A DNA stretch of 64,000 bases from WJKG01 sp964627305 (GTDB taxonomy: Bacteria; Zixibacteria; MSB-5A5; GN15; FEB-12): NCBI GenBank assembly GCA_964627305.1, contig CAZVHP010000009.1, positions 1 to 64,000 on the forward strand, given 5' to 3'. Each line of letters starts with the position of its first letter. The stretch's first letter is position 1. The notes beneath the pieces are model-generated. The model was not told where the DNA came from, searched no databases, and saw only the letters and a list, made by a program, of their open reading frames with translations. Shown piece by piece: positions 17,477-26,800 of the stretch. A program made the translations under genes and the position numbers.

Positions 17477-18796
17477 GTGGACTACTGGGATGCCACCATA
17501 CGATTTTTCACATTGACTGATGCCAACGTGCGCTGGGTTGTCCTCGGCTCCTCCTTGTTGGGTGGTGCTGCGGGCGGTCTGGGGGCCTTCGCCTTTCTGC
17601 AGCGCAAGTCGCTGCTGGGAGATGTACTGGCGCATGCGGCTCTGCCGGGGATCGGGCTGGCCTTCCTGCTGGTGGGCAGCAAGCAATTCGTCTGGTTGTT
17701 GCTCGGTGCCGCTGTGGCTGCCTGGCTGGGGGCGCTGACAATCAACGCCATTATCAGGCATACACGGATCAAGCAGGACGCCGCACTCGGGATAGTGCTG
17801 AGCACATTTTTTGGGTTGGGTATAGTTATCCTGACGCACATTCAGAAGTCCGGCAGTGGTAGTCAGTCGGGGTTGAATGCTTTCCTGTTTGGGCAGGCTG
17901 CGGCCATGGGGCCCGATGATGTCAGCATTCTGGTGGTTGTCGGAGCGTTGCTTCTGGTCGTTATGGGGACCGCGTTTTCCAAGTTCAAGCTGGTGACGTT
18001 CGATCCCGGGTTTGCTCGTGCGGCCGGCATTGCGGTGGGCTGGTGGCAGTTTCTGCTGACAACCATGATCGTACTGGCAGTTGTGATCGGTTTGCAGGCT
18101 GTCGGCGTTGTCCTCATGGCGGCCCTGCTGGTAATTCCGGCAGCATCGGCTCGCCAGTGGACAGACCGGTTGGGGCTGCTGATTGTTCTGGCATCGCTGT
18201 TCGGAATCATATCGGGTGTTCTGGGCGCGTATTTCTCCTCGCTGGCGCCACGGCTGCCGACCGGACCGTTTGTCGTTGTGGCCGTTTCCCTTGTATTCGC
18301 TGTATCGATTCTGTTCGCGCCGGAGCGTGGTCTGGTGAGTCGTTGGCGTATGCATCTGCAGAATCGGCGGAGTATGTCCGACGACCATATTCTCAAGGTC
18401 TTATTCAAGGCCTGCCTGCAGGCACCATCGACGGCCGGCGCTCATACGATGGAGCAGATAGCAAACCTGTGGTCGTTCACTTCCAGGGAGCTTCGCTCCG
18501 GGCTGCGGCGCCTGACTCGCCGAGGCCTCCTTCAAAGAGTGGATTCCCACCGCTATTGCCTGACGCCCGCAGGTCGCGATGCCGGGGCGCGGATTCTCCG
18601 GCGCCACCGCCTTTGGGAAGTGTACCTGACGCGGTATCTGGAACTGCCGCACGATCATGTACACCGTGACGCCGAGGAAATGGAACACATCATGACGCCG
18701 GAGATGGAGAAGCGGCTGGAAGAGCTTCTGGATCGGCCCGAGACAGACCCGCACGATCAGGTAATACCATACGAGGACAGGGAGATCGGGCGATGA
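17477..18796 (+). CDS. Metal ABC transporter permease fused to a DtxR-like C-terminal domain
   Basis: Residues ~1-300 are an ABC-3 family permease with about eight hydrophobic segments and the signature LLGDVLAHAALPGIGLAF near residue 50. Residues ~304-439 are soluble and resemble a DtxR/MntR protein: a winged helix (MEQIANLWSFTSRELRSGLRRLTRRGLLQ, YCLTPAGRDAG) followed by LWEVYLTRYLELPHDHVHRDAEEMEHIMT, the metal/dimerisation helix region. Comparable permease-repressor fusions are known in some bacteria. The tail could sense cytoplasmic metal and gate transport, or bind DNA. Start is GTG 17477 behind GAGGAGAG. It overlaps the next gene by 4 nt (ATGA), indicating translational coupling. Confidence 0.92.
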   Translation: MDYWDATIRFFTLTDANVRWVVLGSSLLGGAAGGLGAFAFLQRKSLLGDVLAHAALPGIGLAFLLVGSKQFVWLLLGAAVAAWLGALTINAIIRHTRIKQDAALGIVLSTFFGLGIVILTHIQKSGSGSQSGLNAFLFGQAAAMGPDDVSILVVVGALLLVVMGTAFSKFKLVTFDPGFARAAGIAVGWWQFLLTTMIVLAVVIGLQAVGVVLMAALLVIPAASARQWTDRLGLLIVLASLFGIISGVLGAYFSSLAPRLPTGPFVVVAVSLVFAVSILFAPERGLVSRWRMHLQNRRSMSDDHILKVLFKACLQAPSTAGAHTMEQIANLWSFTSRELRSGLRRLTRRGLLQRVDSHRYCLTPAGRDAGARILRRHRLWEVYLTRYLELPHDHVHRDAEEMEHIMTPEMEKRLEELLDRPETDPHDQVIPYEDREIGR

Positions 18797-19644
18797 GTGC
18801 TGAGATGTGGGTGATTCTCACTGCGGTTCTGGCGGCCGTGACCTGTGGCTGGATTGGCACCTTCCTGGTGCTGCGGCAGAACGCCATGCTGGGGGACGCC
18901 ATCTCGCATGCTGTGCTGCCGGGGTTGGTGATCGGGTTCCTTCTGACCTCCAGTCGGGCGGTGCTGCCGATGATAATCGGTGCGGCGGCCATGGGCCTGT
19001 TGACCGCGTATCTGACCGAGGTATTGCGGCGCAGTGGACGAGTGTACGGAGACGCGGCGCTGACGGTCGTATTCACGCTCCTTTTTGCCGTCGGGGTCAT
19101 TCTGGTGTCAGCGTATGCCGGGCAGATCGATTTTGATCAGGAGTGTGTGCTGTATGGGGAAATTGCTTACAGCCCCTGGGATCGCTTCGTGGTTGGCACA
19201 ACCGATCTGGGTCCCAGGGCGGTGTGGATACTGAGTGGAGCGTTGCTGCTGAATGTAGCGTTCGTGCTGTTGTTCTACAAGCAACTCAAGATCACCTCGT
19301 TCGATCCCCAGATGGCGCAGGTAGTTGGCATTTCGCCTCGTCGCTGGCACTATCTGCTCATGGCGATGGTCTCTCTGACAGTGGTGGCATCGTTCGAGCT
19401 GGTTGGAGCGATACTCGTGGTCGCGATGTTGATCATTCCGGGTGCTGTCGGCACCCTGTTATCGCAGCGACTGCCGCTGGTACTGGCTATCGCGGTGGTG
19501 ACAGGGGTGATTGCGGCGGTTGGCGGATACTACGCGGCTGCTGTGTTTGACGCCTCGATCGCGGGCTTCATGGCTGTGGTGGGAGGAGTCCTGTTTGTGG
19601 TGGCGGTGTTTGGCTCGCGAGCATTGGAACGGCTGCGAGCGTAG
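18793..19644 (+). CDS. Metal ABC transporter permease, second subunit
   Basis: A 283-residue ABC-3 family permease with about eight transmembrane segments. The family block LRQNAMLGDAISHAVLPGLVIGFLL and the later FDPQMAQVVGI and ELVGAILVVAMLIIPGA are typical. It presumably forms a heterodimeric channel with the preceding permease. Its start overlaps the upstream stop (ATGA). It has no soluble extension, unlike its partner. It is the last clear gene of the metal-uptake operon, and no terminator is obvious after it. Confidence 0.93.
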   Translation: MSAEMWVILTAVLAAVTCGWIGTFLVLRQNAMLGDAISHAVLPGLVIGFLLTSSRAVLPMIIGAAAMGLLTAYLTEVLRRSGRVYGDAALTVVFTLLFAVGVILVSAYAGQIDFDQECVLYGEIAYSPWDRFVVGTTDLGPRAVWILSGALLLNVAFVLLFYKQLKITSFDPQMAQVVGISPRRWHYLLMAMVSLTVVASFELVGAILVVAMLIIPGAVGTLLSQRLPLVLAIAVVTGVIAAVGGYYAAAVFDASIAGFMAVVGGVLFVVAVFGSRALERLRA

Positions 19645-19782
19645 TTCACGTGTTGTGGGGGCAGGCCCTTGACAAGAGCAGCGATCATCAACTCGCGACA
19701 AGGGGTGAGGCCGTGTGCCGACACTCCCTGGGTTGCGGCGACCTACCGGGCGGTACGCCTTGTCGGGCGAAGGGGAATGCGT

Positions 19783-20763
19783 ATGGTCGGCTCAATCGGG
19801 CTGGCAAACTGGGATTTGCCGACGTGCCTTGCTCTGAGTGAGAGGATTCCGATGGACCTCGTATTGCCGGTCAGGCGTGAGACCGTGTCGGACCTGTGCG
19901 AGTATGCAGAGACATACATCGGGTGCAACTTGCCGGCCGACTGGCGGTTCTTTGCTCTGTCAGGAGTGGAGACGACGACGATCGGAAAGAAGCTCTGGCC
20001 GATTCGGGACGCTCAGGTGATCCGAGCCGCAGATGTGCTCCTGGCGGTTGCTGTCAGCCCCGGCGGCACTCTGGAGCGATTGGTGAGTGAAGTCGAACAG
20101 GAAAGGCGGGTGGACGAGAGCTGCCGTATTGACTACGCGCGGCCTTCCGGCCGATTGGCCTATCGGGTTGCGCCGGCCGTCATTAACCCGGACCTGCGTG
20201 ATTTCCACCGGGAGTATCTTGTACACTACACTCGTGCGGCAAACGGACCCTGGCCTGATGAGTCAGTAGTCGCTTTCTGGAAATCGGTGACCACTTCGGA
20301 GCGGTATCCGCGAGATGCGCTGGCGACCCTTGTGCATATTGCTCAAACGGGACGAATACTCGGTTCGGGTCGACATATGCCCGGTCATGTACCATGTGTG
20401 TCCTTTACGGCTTTACCGGTCGTTGAGGCTATGTCCCTCATGCGCTGGCGATCACGCTATCATGAGATGTCGCTTGAACCGTATGGTGTGGCGGTGGCTC
20501 GGTCGGTAGCCGAGGACCTGGGAATTCGTCCGGTTGTCTATTACGACGGTTCTCGACAGCGACCGCGTTCAGATGAGCAGTGGCAATGGCAAACGATTGG
20601 GCGCATGACCGACTGGCGAGCCGAACAGGAATGGCGGGCCCGGGGGGATGTGTTGCTTGGCAGGGTGCCGGCGAGCAAGGTGCGGCTGCTGTGCCGCACA
20701 GCCGGCGAAGCCCAACTGACCCACGAGACTACCGGATATGAGGCGATTCCGATACAGGTATAG
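19783..20763 (+). CDS. Conserved-looking protein of unknown function
   Basis: I do not recognise this family. The protein is soluble, with no signal peptide or transmembrane segment. Motif-like stretches are YLVHYTRAANGPWP at about two-fifths, CVSFTALP in the middle, LEPYGVAVAR, IRPVVYYDG, and DWRAEQEWRARGDVLL near the end. The order HYT... VSFT... YGVAV... RPVVYY... EWR is loosely reminiscent of AbiGi/DUF2971-type proteins, but this is a weak impression. ATG 19783 (AGGGGA 6 nt upstream) is preferred. The frame extends to TTG 19669, and ATG 19852 with AGAGG is another option. It follows the metal operon by ~140 nt and converges on the subtilase gene with 6 nt between stops. Confidence 0.65.
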   Translation: MVGSIGLANWDLPTCLALSERIPMDLVLPVRRETVSDLCEYAETYIGCNLPADWRFFALSGVETTTIGKKLWPIRDAQVIRAADVLLAVAVSPGGTLERLVSEVEQERRVDESCRIDYARPSGRLAYRVAPAVINPDLRDFHREYLVHYTRAANGPWPDESVVAFWKSVTTSERYPRDALATLVHIAQTGRILGSGRHMPGHVPCVSFTALPVVEAMSLMRWRSRYHEMSLEPYGVAVARSVAEDLGIRPVVYYDGSRQRPRSDEQWQWQTIGRMTDWRAEQEWRARGDVLLGRVPASKVRLLCRTAGEAQLTHETTGYEAIPIQV

Positions 20764-20769
20764 GTAAGA

Positions 20770-23601
20770 TCAGGGTCCGCAGGGGACAGGATGTGGTCCG
20801 CCGGTGAAGAGGTAGCCGATAAGATAGGTCATGTCGGTGATGTTGATCAGGCCATCGCCGTTCACGTCCGCTTCTTCAAGGCAGGTCACGCCGGTGTATC
20901 CCTTGAACAGGTGAGAGATGAGGGTGGTCATGTCCGCCACATTGATCTTCTCCTCGAAGTCTCCGTCGACATTGCCACGAATCCCTATGCAGCAGCTTGA
21001 CAACAGGCTGTCGTACAGCATCTGGGCGCGTGCGGCGGCATCGGTGATCGCGGAGAAGTCGTTGGCCGCAAACAACGCGAAGGCGACAGTGTCGGTGGCG
21101 CCGGCAGCAAGATTGACCGGTCCGGCAGCGACTATCTGCCAGAGGTCGGTGCGGGAGTTTTTGTAGGTGTTGGCCGTCGAAAAGCCAGCAGAGAGTGCGT
21201 CGTACTTTTCCTGCTCCGTGAAGCCCTGGGGGAAATAAACGATCTCGCCTTCGCCGGTGAATGCTGTCACCGTGTTGTGGTCCACCACCTTGATTGCTCG
21301 GTATTTGCTTTTGGCGCTGCCCGAGTTGTAGGCCATCCATGCGAACTCATCGACCATTTCATAACCGCCGGCATTGGATGCGTAGCTCTGGATGTCCCAG
21401 TCCAGATAGATTCCGAAGTAGATACCGCCGACACCCCACGGATTCGTGTTGGTGACCCCATACTGCAGGAAGATGATATCGTTGTCGGGGGCCGAGGTCT
21501 TGGCGAATGTGGACTGCTCGATGCGGAGCCCCAGAGACTGATCGGACCGTTTGTCGGAGAAGACGCTGAACGAGCGTTGCGGGAGCAGCCCGGGGGTCTC
21601 GATCAGGACCATGTTCCCGCCCGGTTCGACGCTGAAGTCACCGTCGGGTTCGCCGGCTACGTTGCGAATCCCGTCAACCAGATGATAGGCGTCGGTGCCG
21701 ACAACCAGTCCGCACTCGTAGAGATCGTTGATGCCGCCGTCGAAGGTGAATCCTCGCCCCCCGGCAGGGTACCAGGAGCCAATCCCGGCGCCATAGGTTC
21801 CGAAATTAGAGACGGTGAATTCGATACGTCCCGTGTTGTGGTCGGCGAAGGCGCGGCTTAGCGCCGGCTCTACCAGGAAGTACAGCTTGGCGGTGTGGCT
21901 ATACGAGGTTCCGTTGATTTGCAGGTCAAGTGAGAGCACCCGGCCAGTGGTAATCGTATCGGAGGTCTGGACGCGGATGACAGCCGCCGAACGCGCTGTA
22001 TCACCGGATGCGATGGTACCGAAGGAGGCCGCACCGTCGAGTACAGTCAGGGACGGGTCAGTGCCGGTGATAACTGCGGAGACATTGGTGACGGTTGTGC
22101 CGAAGTTCTTCAGGACAATAGTTCCCTCAACCAGATCACCCGGTTCGATCGGGTCATGATCAAAAGCCCAGACGCGCACATCCGGAGAGCCGACAGCCGG
22201 CAGCGCGTTGAGTGCCGCCATACAGTCGATCATGCCCCAGCCGTAGTCGTTATCTGGCAGGCTGTAGCTGTATTTCTTTGTGGTTGTCAGGATTGCCTGT
22301 TTGATCTCAGCGACAGTGGCGGCGGGGTTCCTTTGGCGTAACAGCGCCACCAATCCGGAGACATGAGGGGCCGACATGGAGGTGCCGCTGAGCGTGCCAT
22401 AGAAGCCATTCTTTATCGTAGAGCGAATCACATACCCCGGAGCCATCACGTTCGGCTTGACGGCACCATTGCACTCAGACGGGCCCCGGCTCGATGTATT
22501 GTAGACGAGTGGGGGATTGACTGTGTGATTAACGTTGCCGACTGCGAAGCAGTCAAGCGAGTCGAGCGCTCTGACAGCGGGATTGCGGATTGTTTGCGCG
22601 GTGGGACCGTCGTTTCCCGCCGCGAAGATATTCACAATGCCCAGAGCCTCAGTGTTGTCGATCATCTCCCAGAAGATTGGGGTGCAGCCGATATCCGGTA
22701 CGCCCCAGCTGTGGTTGATAACGTCTGGGATGTCGTCAATGGTATTCGGATCCCCGTCAGGATTGGCGGCCCATTCGAAGGCGTCGAGAATATTGGTACC
22801 GTCGATGTCAATGACGGCCGCGGAAATCCATCGGGCGTCAGGCGCAACCCCGACCGTGTCACCCGTTGCCGGGTTGGCACCGACCATGATCCCCATGACA
22901 TGGGTCCCGTGTCCGTTGCCGGCGTAATCGTGGGGGAAGGTCTCCTGATTGCGGGGATCGAACCAGGCTGCTGCCGAGTCGCCGTTCTGTCCTTTCCACT
23001 TGTTGACGAGGGCCGGATGGGCACCATCGACACCGGTGTCGAAACTGCAGATGAGGCGTCCCGCTCCCGTATAACCGGCCGTCCACGCTGCGGGCGCATT
23101 GACGAAAGTGAGGTTCGACTCGACACCGGCCGTCAGCTTGTCAGTCTGCTGTATCCTGTCAGGTACCGGCACCACGATCTCGGGCGGCGAGTAAACCGTC
23201 TTGACATCGTCGCGGGCGGCAAGGACCGCGACCTGTCCGGCAAGAACCTCAGCGGTAACAACATTGGCAATCCAGTATTGTCGAATGCTGCGGGCCACGC
23301 CCTGTGTTTCGAGCGTTCGCAGATACTCAACGAGGCCGTTCTGAGCCATACGATGGTCGGTCTGGAGACGATCGGTGATCTGATACACTTTCTCCTGCGG
23401 CGTCATGGTGCGGTTCTCAGCGACCGTGCGAAGCTGTTTCAGGTCGTCTACTTCATGGAGACTGATCCACACCTTGACGAATTCCATGTCGGGCGTATAG
23501 CTGAGTTTGTCGGTCAACCGCTGGCCTATTACGCCGGCATGGGTGGCAGTCGCCAGAACGCTGGCGAAGGCGAGGATTGCGATCATCAGTCGTCGAGCCA
23601 T
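20770..23601 (-). CDS. Secreted subtilisin-like serine protease with dockerin-type C-terminus
   Basis: A 943-residue S8 peptidase. A signal peptide (1-22) and a propeptide (~40-140, inhibitor I9-like) precede the catalytic domain with Asp188 (CSFDTGVDG), His231 (GNGHGTHV), oxyanion Asn330 (AAGNDGP) and Ser408 (SGTSMSAPHV). After ~500 come beta-rich domains, including one resembling an APHP/CARDB-type module (VRVWAFDHDPIEPGDLVEGTI). The last ~70 residues carry two calcium-loop repeats (NVDGDFEEKINVADMTTLI and DVNGDGLINITDMTYLIGYLF), a type I dockerin-like pair. It is likely secreted and maturing by self-cleavage. AAGGAG precedes the ATG. The tail may mediate anchoring or sorting; no cohesin is visible here. 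Confidence 0.93.
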   Translation of the reverse strand: MARRLMIAILAFASVLATATHAGVIGQRLTDKLSYTPDMEFVKVWISLHEVDDLKQLRTVAENRTMTPQEKVYQITDRLQTDHRMAQNGLVEYLRTLETQGVARSIRQYWIANVVTAEVLAGQVAVLAARDDVKTVYSPPEIVVPVPDRIQQTDKLTAGVESNLTFVNAPAAWTAGYTGAGRLICSFDTGVDGAHPALVNKWKGQNGDSAAAWFDPRNQETFPHDYAGNGHGTHVMGIMVGANPATGDTVGVAPDARWISAAVIDIDGTNILDAFEWAANPDGDPNTIDDIPDVINHSWGVPDIGCTPIFWEMIDNTEALGIVNIFAAGNDGPTAQTIRNPAVRALDSLDCFAVGNVNHTVNPPLVYNTSSRGPSECNGAVKPNVMAPGYVIRSTIKNGFYGTLSGTSMSAPHVSGLVALLRQRNPAATVAEIKQAILTTTKKYSYSLPDNDYGWGMIDCMAALNALPAVGSPDVRVWAFDHDPIEPGDLVEGTIVLKNFGTTVTNVSAVITGTDPSLTVLDGAASFGTIASGDTARSAAVIRVQTSDTITTGRVLSLDLQINGTSYSHTAKLYFLVEPALSRAFADHNTGRIEFTVSNFGTYGAGIGSWYPAGGRGFTFDGGINDLYECGLVVGTDAYHLVDGIRNVAGEPDGDFSVEPGGNMVLIETPGLLPQRSFSVFSDKRSDQSLGLRIEQSTFAKTSAPDNDIIFLQYGVTNTNPWGVGGIYFGIYLDWDIQSYASNAGGYEMVDEFAWMAYNSGSAKSKYRAIKVVDHNTVTAFTGEGEIVYFPQGFTEQEKYDALSAGFSTANTYKNSRTDLWQIVAAGPVNLAAGATDTVAFALFAANDFSAITDAAARAQMLYDSLLSSCCIGIRGNVDGDFEEKINVADMTTLISHLFKGYTGVTCLEEADVNGDGLINITDMTYLIGYLFTGGPHPVPCGP

Positions 23602-23946
23602 GAACGTGTTCTCCTTAAAGTTGTTGCTGCGGCTTGCGCAGTCTCCTGTCTATTTGTGGCCGAACAGCTGTTAACCTGAGGCAGTGGTAGTGGTTCCTGC
23701 CCTGTAAACGCAGGAGCGCTCGGTATCGTTCGGCCGGTTCAGACAGAAAAACCTTGCGGCGCGCTGGTTTGCCGCCCGATCCGAAGCCCGTTACCTTGTG
23801 TATCGGTGCCGCCAGGCCGGTCTTGCAGTCGGTTTGACAAGTATCTGCGTGAGAAGATACGGCAAAATGCCCTTTATTGCAGCCGGTTTTTGCCCTATTG
23901 TACCCACGTTGCCCTCAGAATCGATGACGGGAAAGGAATACTAACG
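23602..23946. other. Divergent intergenic region, subtilase / DUF6125-like gene
   Basis: 345 bp without a recognisable gene. A perfect TTGACA (23834-23839) on the plus strand is followed 16 bp later by a poor -10 (GATACG), so it is only a weak promoter candidate for the gene at 23947. An inverted repeat GGCAAAA (23861-23867) / TTTTGCC (23888-23894) lies just downstream of it and could form a leader hairpin. Confidence 0.35.
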
Positions 23947-24462
23947 ATGGAGCAGATCAAGGCCCTGGACCGGGAAACACTTGAGGCGATGTTGGTCGAT
24001 TTCGCCAAGAACTGGCTGGCCCACGATGGACTGTGGTTTCAGGCTGCGGAACGCAGCGAGGGGATGGAAAAGGCAATTCAGTTTGATACTGAAGCGTGGG
24101 AGAAGTTTACAGAAATCGAAGCTCGCCGCATCAAGCAACTGCATAGTATTGGCGAGAACGCCGGTCTTGAGGGACTCAAGAAAGCGCTCGGATTCCGGCT
24201 GTATGCAGTGCTCAACGAGCAGGAGATCCGCAATGAGACGGCCAACTCGTTTGAGTTCTTCATGGTTGATTGCCGGGTACAGTCCGCGCGGCGGCGCAAG
24301 CAGATGCCGTTGTTTCCCTGCAAGTCAGTCGGTTTGGTGGAGTACGCCGGTTTCGCGAGGACCATCGATTCTCGTATCGAAACAGAGTGTATCGGCTGTC
24401 CGCCCGACCCGCAGGCCGGGAAGGAATACTACTGCGGCTGGCGCTTCAGCTTGAAGGAGTGA
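23947..24462 (+). CDS. DUF6125-like protein of unknown function
   Basis: A 171-residue soluble protein beginning LDRETLEAMLVDFAKNWLAHDGLWFQAAE, which matches my memory of the DUF6125 family. Other notable parts are EAWEKFTEIEARRIKQ and a Cys-bearing C-terminal half (VDCRVQSARRRKQMPLFPCK, ECIGCPPDP, YYCGWRF). The last is similar in spirit to L-2-amino-thiazoline-4-carboxylate hydrolase-like folds. The conserved Cys residues might bind a metal. ATG 23947 has AAAGGA upstream; the frame runs back to 23806 without support. It converges on the epimerase gene. No function assigned. Confidence 0.78.
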   Translation: MEQIKALDRETLEAMLVDFAKNWLAHDGLWFQAAERSEGMEKAIQFDTEAWEKFTEIEARRIKQLHSIGENAGLEGLKKALGFRLYAVLNEQEIRNETANSFEFFMVDCRVQSARRRKQMPLFPCKSVGLVEYAGFARTIDSRIETECIGCPPDPQAGKEYYCGWRFSLKE

Positions 24463-24476
24463 TGGCTGACGCCGTT

Positions 24477-25406
24477 CTACGTCAGATGCCGGAAATAGTC
24501 GACCGTCTTCTTGAGTCCTTCGGCGAAGGCCACCGTCGGTGTGTATCCGCACGAGGTTAGCTTGTCAATGGCTGCAAACGAGTGTCTGATGTCTCCCGGG
24601 CGCGGGTCGAGATATCTGGCCGGGGTGGAGACGCCAATGATTCTGCGCAATTCGTCAAGGAGTTGATTGAGTGTAAACTGACCGCCGCAGGCAACGTTGT
24701 AGCACGTGCCGACGATGTCATCATTGGTGGCTGCAAGAATGTTTGCCTGTACGCAGTTGTCAATGTAAGTGAAGTCGCGTGATTGCTCGCCGTCGCCGAA
24801 CACGGTCGGAGGCTGGTCTTTCAACAACGCCGTGATGAACTTGGGGATGACCGCAGCATATTCGCTTTTCGGGTCCTGGCGGGGGCCGAAGATGTTAAAA
24901 TAGCGAAGGGCGACGGTGGGGAACTGGTACAACTCCCAGTACACCTTCAGATAATACTCGTTCGTCAGTTTGGTAATGGCGTATGGTGAGAGCGGGCTGG
25001 GGCGCATCTTCTCGTGTTTCGGCAACTCCTCCGACTCGCCATAAACCGAGGACGAAGAGGCAGCGACCATCTTCCTGACACCTGCCCGCCGGGCGCATTC
25101 CAAAACATTCAGGGTACCATCGATGTTGACGGCGTTAGAGGTCAGCGGATTGTTGACCGAGCGCGGCACCGATGGCAACGCGGCCTGGTGCAGGACATAG
25201 TCTATCCCCTCCATGCTGCTCATCACGGTCCAGAAGTCGCGGATATCTCCTTCGATAACCTCTGTCCTGTCGGCAATACTGCTCAGGTTCTCTCTTCGCC
25301 CGGAGGAGAAGTTGTCGAGGACACGTACCTCGTGGCCAAGTTCGACAAGCTTGATGGCCAGGTTCGACCCAATGAATCCGGCTCCGCCAGTAACCAGAAA
25401 GCGCAT
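24477..25406 (-). CDS. NAD-dependent sugar-nucleotide epimerase/dehydratase (extended SDR)
   Basis: A 309-residue extended short-chain dehydrogenase acting on nucleotide sugars. It has the Rossmann motif TGGAGFIG at residue ~7 and the catalytic SSSSVYG with YAITK (Tyr and Lys). The substrate-binding PRSVNNPLTSNAVNIDGTLNVL, RYFNIFGPRQDP and DFTYIDNCVQANILA are also present. The spacing and PRSV block are most like UDP-GlcNAc/UDP-Glc 4-epimerases of the WbpP/Gne group, so a role in surface polysaccharide or LPS sugars is likely. AAAGGA precedes the ATG. No glycosyltransferase neighbours are present, so the pathway is not defined by context. Confidence 0.9.
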   Translation of the reverse strand: MRFLVTGGAGFIGSNLAIKLVELGHEVRVLDNFSSGRRENLSSIADRTEVIEGDIRDFWTVMSSMEGIDYVLHQAALPSVPRSVNNPLTSNAVNIDGTLNVLECARRAGVRKMVAASSSSVYGESEELPKHEKMRPSPLSPYAITKLTNEYYLKVYWELYQFPTVALRYFNIFGPRQDPKSEYAAVIPKFITALLKDQPPTVFGDGEQSRDFTYIDNCVQANILAATNDDIVGTCYNVACGGQFTLNQLLDELRRIIGVSTPARYLDPRPGDIRHSFAAIDKLTSCGYTPTVAFAEGLKKTVDYFRHLT

Positions 25407-25666
25407 AGATTCCTTTCACCCTGGATGAGTTGCTGGTTCAGTTCTTGTATCGGTCCTTGACTGTCCCGGGTTAACCCAAGGTAGGGCGGTGCTTGAGAGT
25501 TGGCAAGGGCAAGATTTGGCAGCGGCACTGGAGGCGACCGCGACCCTGTAATTCCGGCGAAACCTGATCGGCAGAATCGTCGTATACATCAGGCAGAACA
25601 CAGACAGGAGGCATCGGACACAGGACAGAGAGGGTTGCAGTGTCCTAACTGATTGCGAGGTAAGAA

Positions 25667-26671
25667 ATGATACGACGTGGAAAGTTACCGATTATTGCTA
25701 TAGTGCTGGTGGTCTCCCTCGGCGTCTGGGCGGTGGCGCGTACTGACCCAGGACGCGTCGATACCTGGCTTGGTATATCGAGCCAGACAGTCGACCAGGC
25801 TCTTGCAGAGGCGTTCGACCTTGAGATCGACTATGGGGCAATTGTCAACCATGTTTACGACGATTCCCCGGCCGAGAAGGCCCAGTTGCGCGATGGGGAT
25901 ATCATTATTGGCGTCAACGGCCGGAAGGTGACGGGATCGGACGATCTGATAGACGCCATTGAAGAGACTGGAGCTGGACACCAGTTGCGCCTGACTGTCT
26001 TGCGCAACGGTGAGGAAGTGACGCTGACGGCTACGCTGGAGAAACGTCCGAGCGGGCGAGACCGGGCGGTACGTATCAGTCGCTCGACACACGACCCGAT
26101 AGTGATCGACATTCCTGATTTCAGCGGCGTCTACCTTGGTGTGAGAATGATTGGCTTGTCCCGGCAGCTCGGTGACTACTTCGGTGTCAAACGCGGCGAT
26201 GGTGCCCTGATTACGGAGGTCGAAGAGGGTTCTCCGGCTGAGAGGGCCGATTTGAAGGCCGGTGATGTGATTGTGCGCATCGACGATGAGAAGGTATCGG
26301 ACCGCTCCGATGTGCGCTACGTTCTCGAGGACAGAAGGGCTGGCGACACCGTGACCGTGGGGGTCATTCGTGATCGGCAGGAGAAGGTGTTCTCCATAGA
26401 GCTTGAAGAGCGCAAGGAGCGGACTTACTTCGGCTTTGACGGCGCCCGGGTGATGATTCCCAGGATTGATATTGATATCCCGGACATTCCCAATTTCGAT
26501 TTCTACGGCTTTGGTCGCAATGTCCGGGGTTGGCAAAGTCCCGACGAGGAAGAGCGGTTTCGTCGGGAACTGCAACAAGCAATGGAAGAGCTGCGGGAGG
26601 AATTGAAGAACGCCCGCAGAGAGATTGAGACAGAGCTTCAGGAACTCCGCGACAGACAGAAGCGAGATTAG
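25667..26671 (+). CDS. Periplasmic or membrane-anchored protein with two PDZ domains
   Basis: Residues ~5-25 form a signal anchor. Two PDZ domains follow, at ~35-125 (LGISSQTV... GAIVNHVYDDSPAEKAQLRDGDIIIGVNG) and ~155-245 (LGVRMIGLSRQLGDYFGVKRGDGALITEVEEGSPAERADLKAGDVIVRID). The final ~45 residues form a charged helix with coiled-coil character (EERFRRELQQAMEELREELKN). No protease domain is present, so it resembles the PDZ half of HtrA without the catalytic half. It is probably a scaffold or adaptor that binds C-termini of envelope proteins. GAGGTAAG lies just upstream of the ATG. It is divergent from the epimerase gene across 260 bp. Confidence 0.88.
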   Translation: MIRRGKLPIIAIVLVVSLGVWAVARTDPGRVDTWLGISSQTVDQALAEAFDLEIDYGAIVNHVYDDSPAEKAQLRDGDIIIGVNGRKVTGSDDLIDAIEETGAGHQLRLTVLRNGEEVTLTATLEKRPSGRDRAVRISRSTHDPIVIDIPDFSGVYLGVRMIGLSRQLGDYFGVKRGDGALITEVEEGSPAERADLKAGDVIVRIDDEKVSDRSDVRYVLEDRRAGDTVTVGVIRDRQEKVFSIELEERKERTYFGFDGARVMIPRIDIDIPDIPNFDFYGFGRNVRGWQSPDEEERFRRELQQAMEELREELKNARREIETELQELRDRQKRD

Positions 26672-26800
26672 CCGGGTGTGGCCGCACAGATTTCGGATTC
26701 ATTTCCGAGCGTAACCAACCAACCCATCCTCCTCAGCAGGCCTCGTCCTCGTGACGGGTCCTGCGCCTTTTGGGAGGCCTCATGTGCGGGGTTTTCTTGC

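Noticed and set aside
22363..23679. A long plus-strand frame (438 codons) opposite the subtilase gene
   Set aside because: It is the antisense shadow of a protein with complete catalytic motifs; its translation has no family features.
23834..23861. Perfect TTGACA considered as a strong promoter for the DUF6125-like gene
   Set aside because: The matching -10 (GATACG) agrees at only three positions; kept as a note in the intergenic entry rather than as a promoter call.
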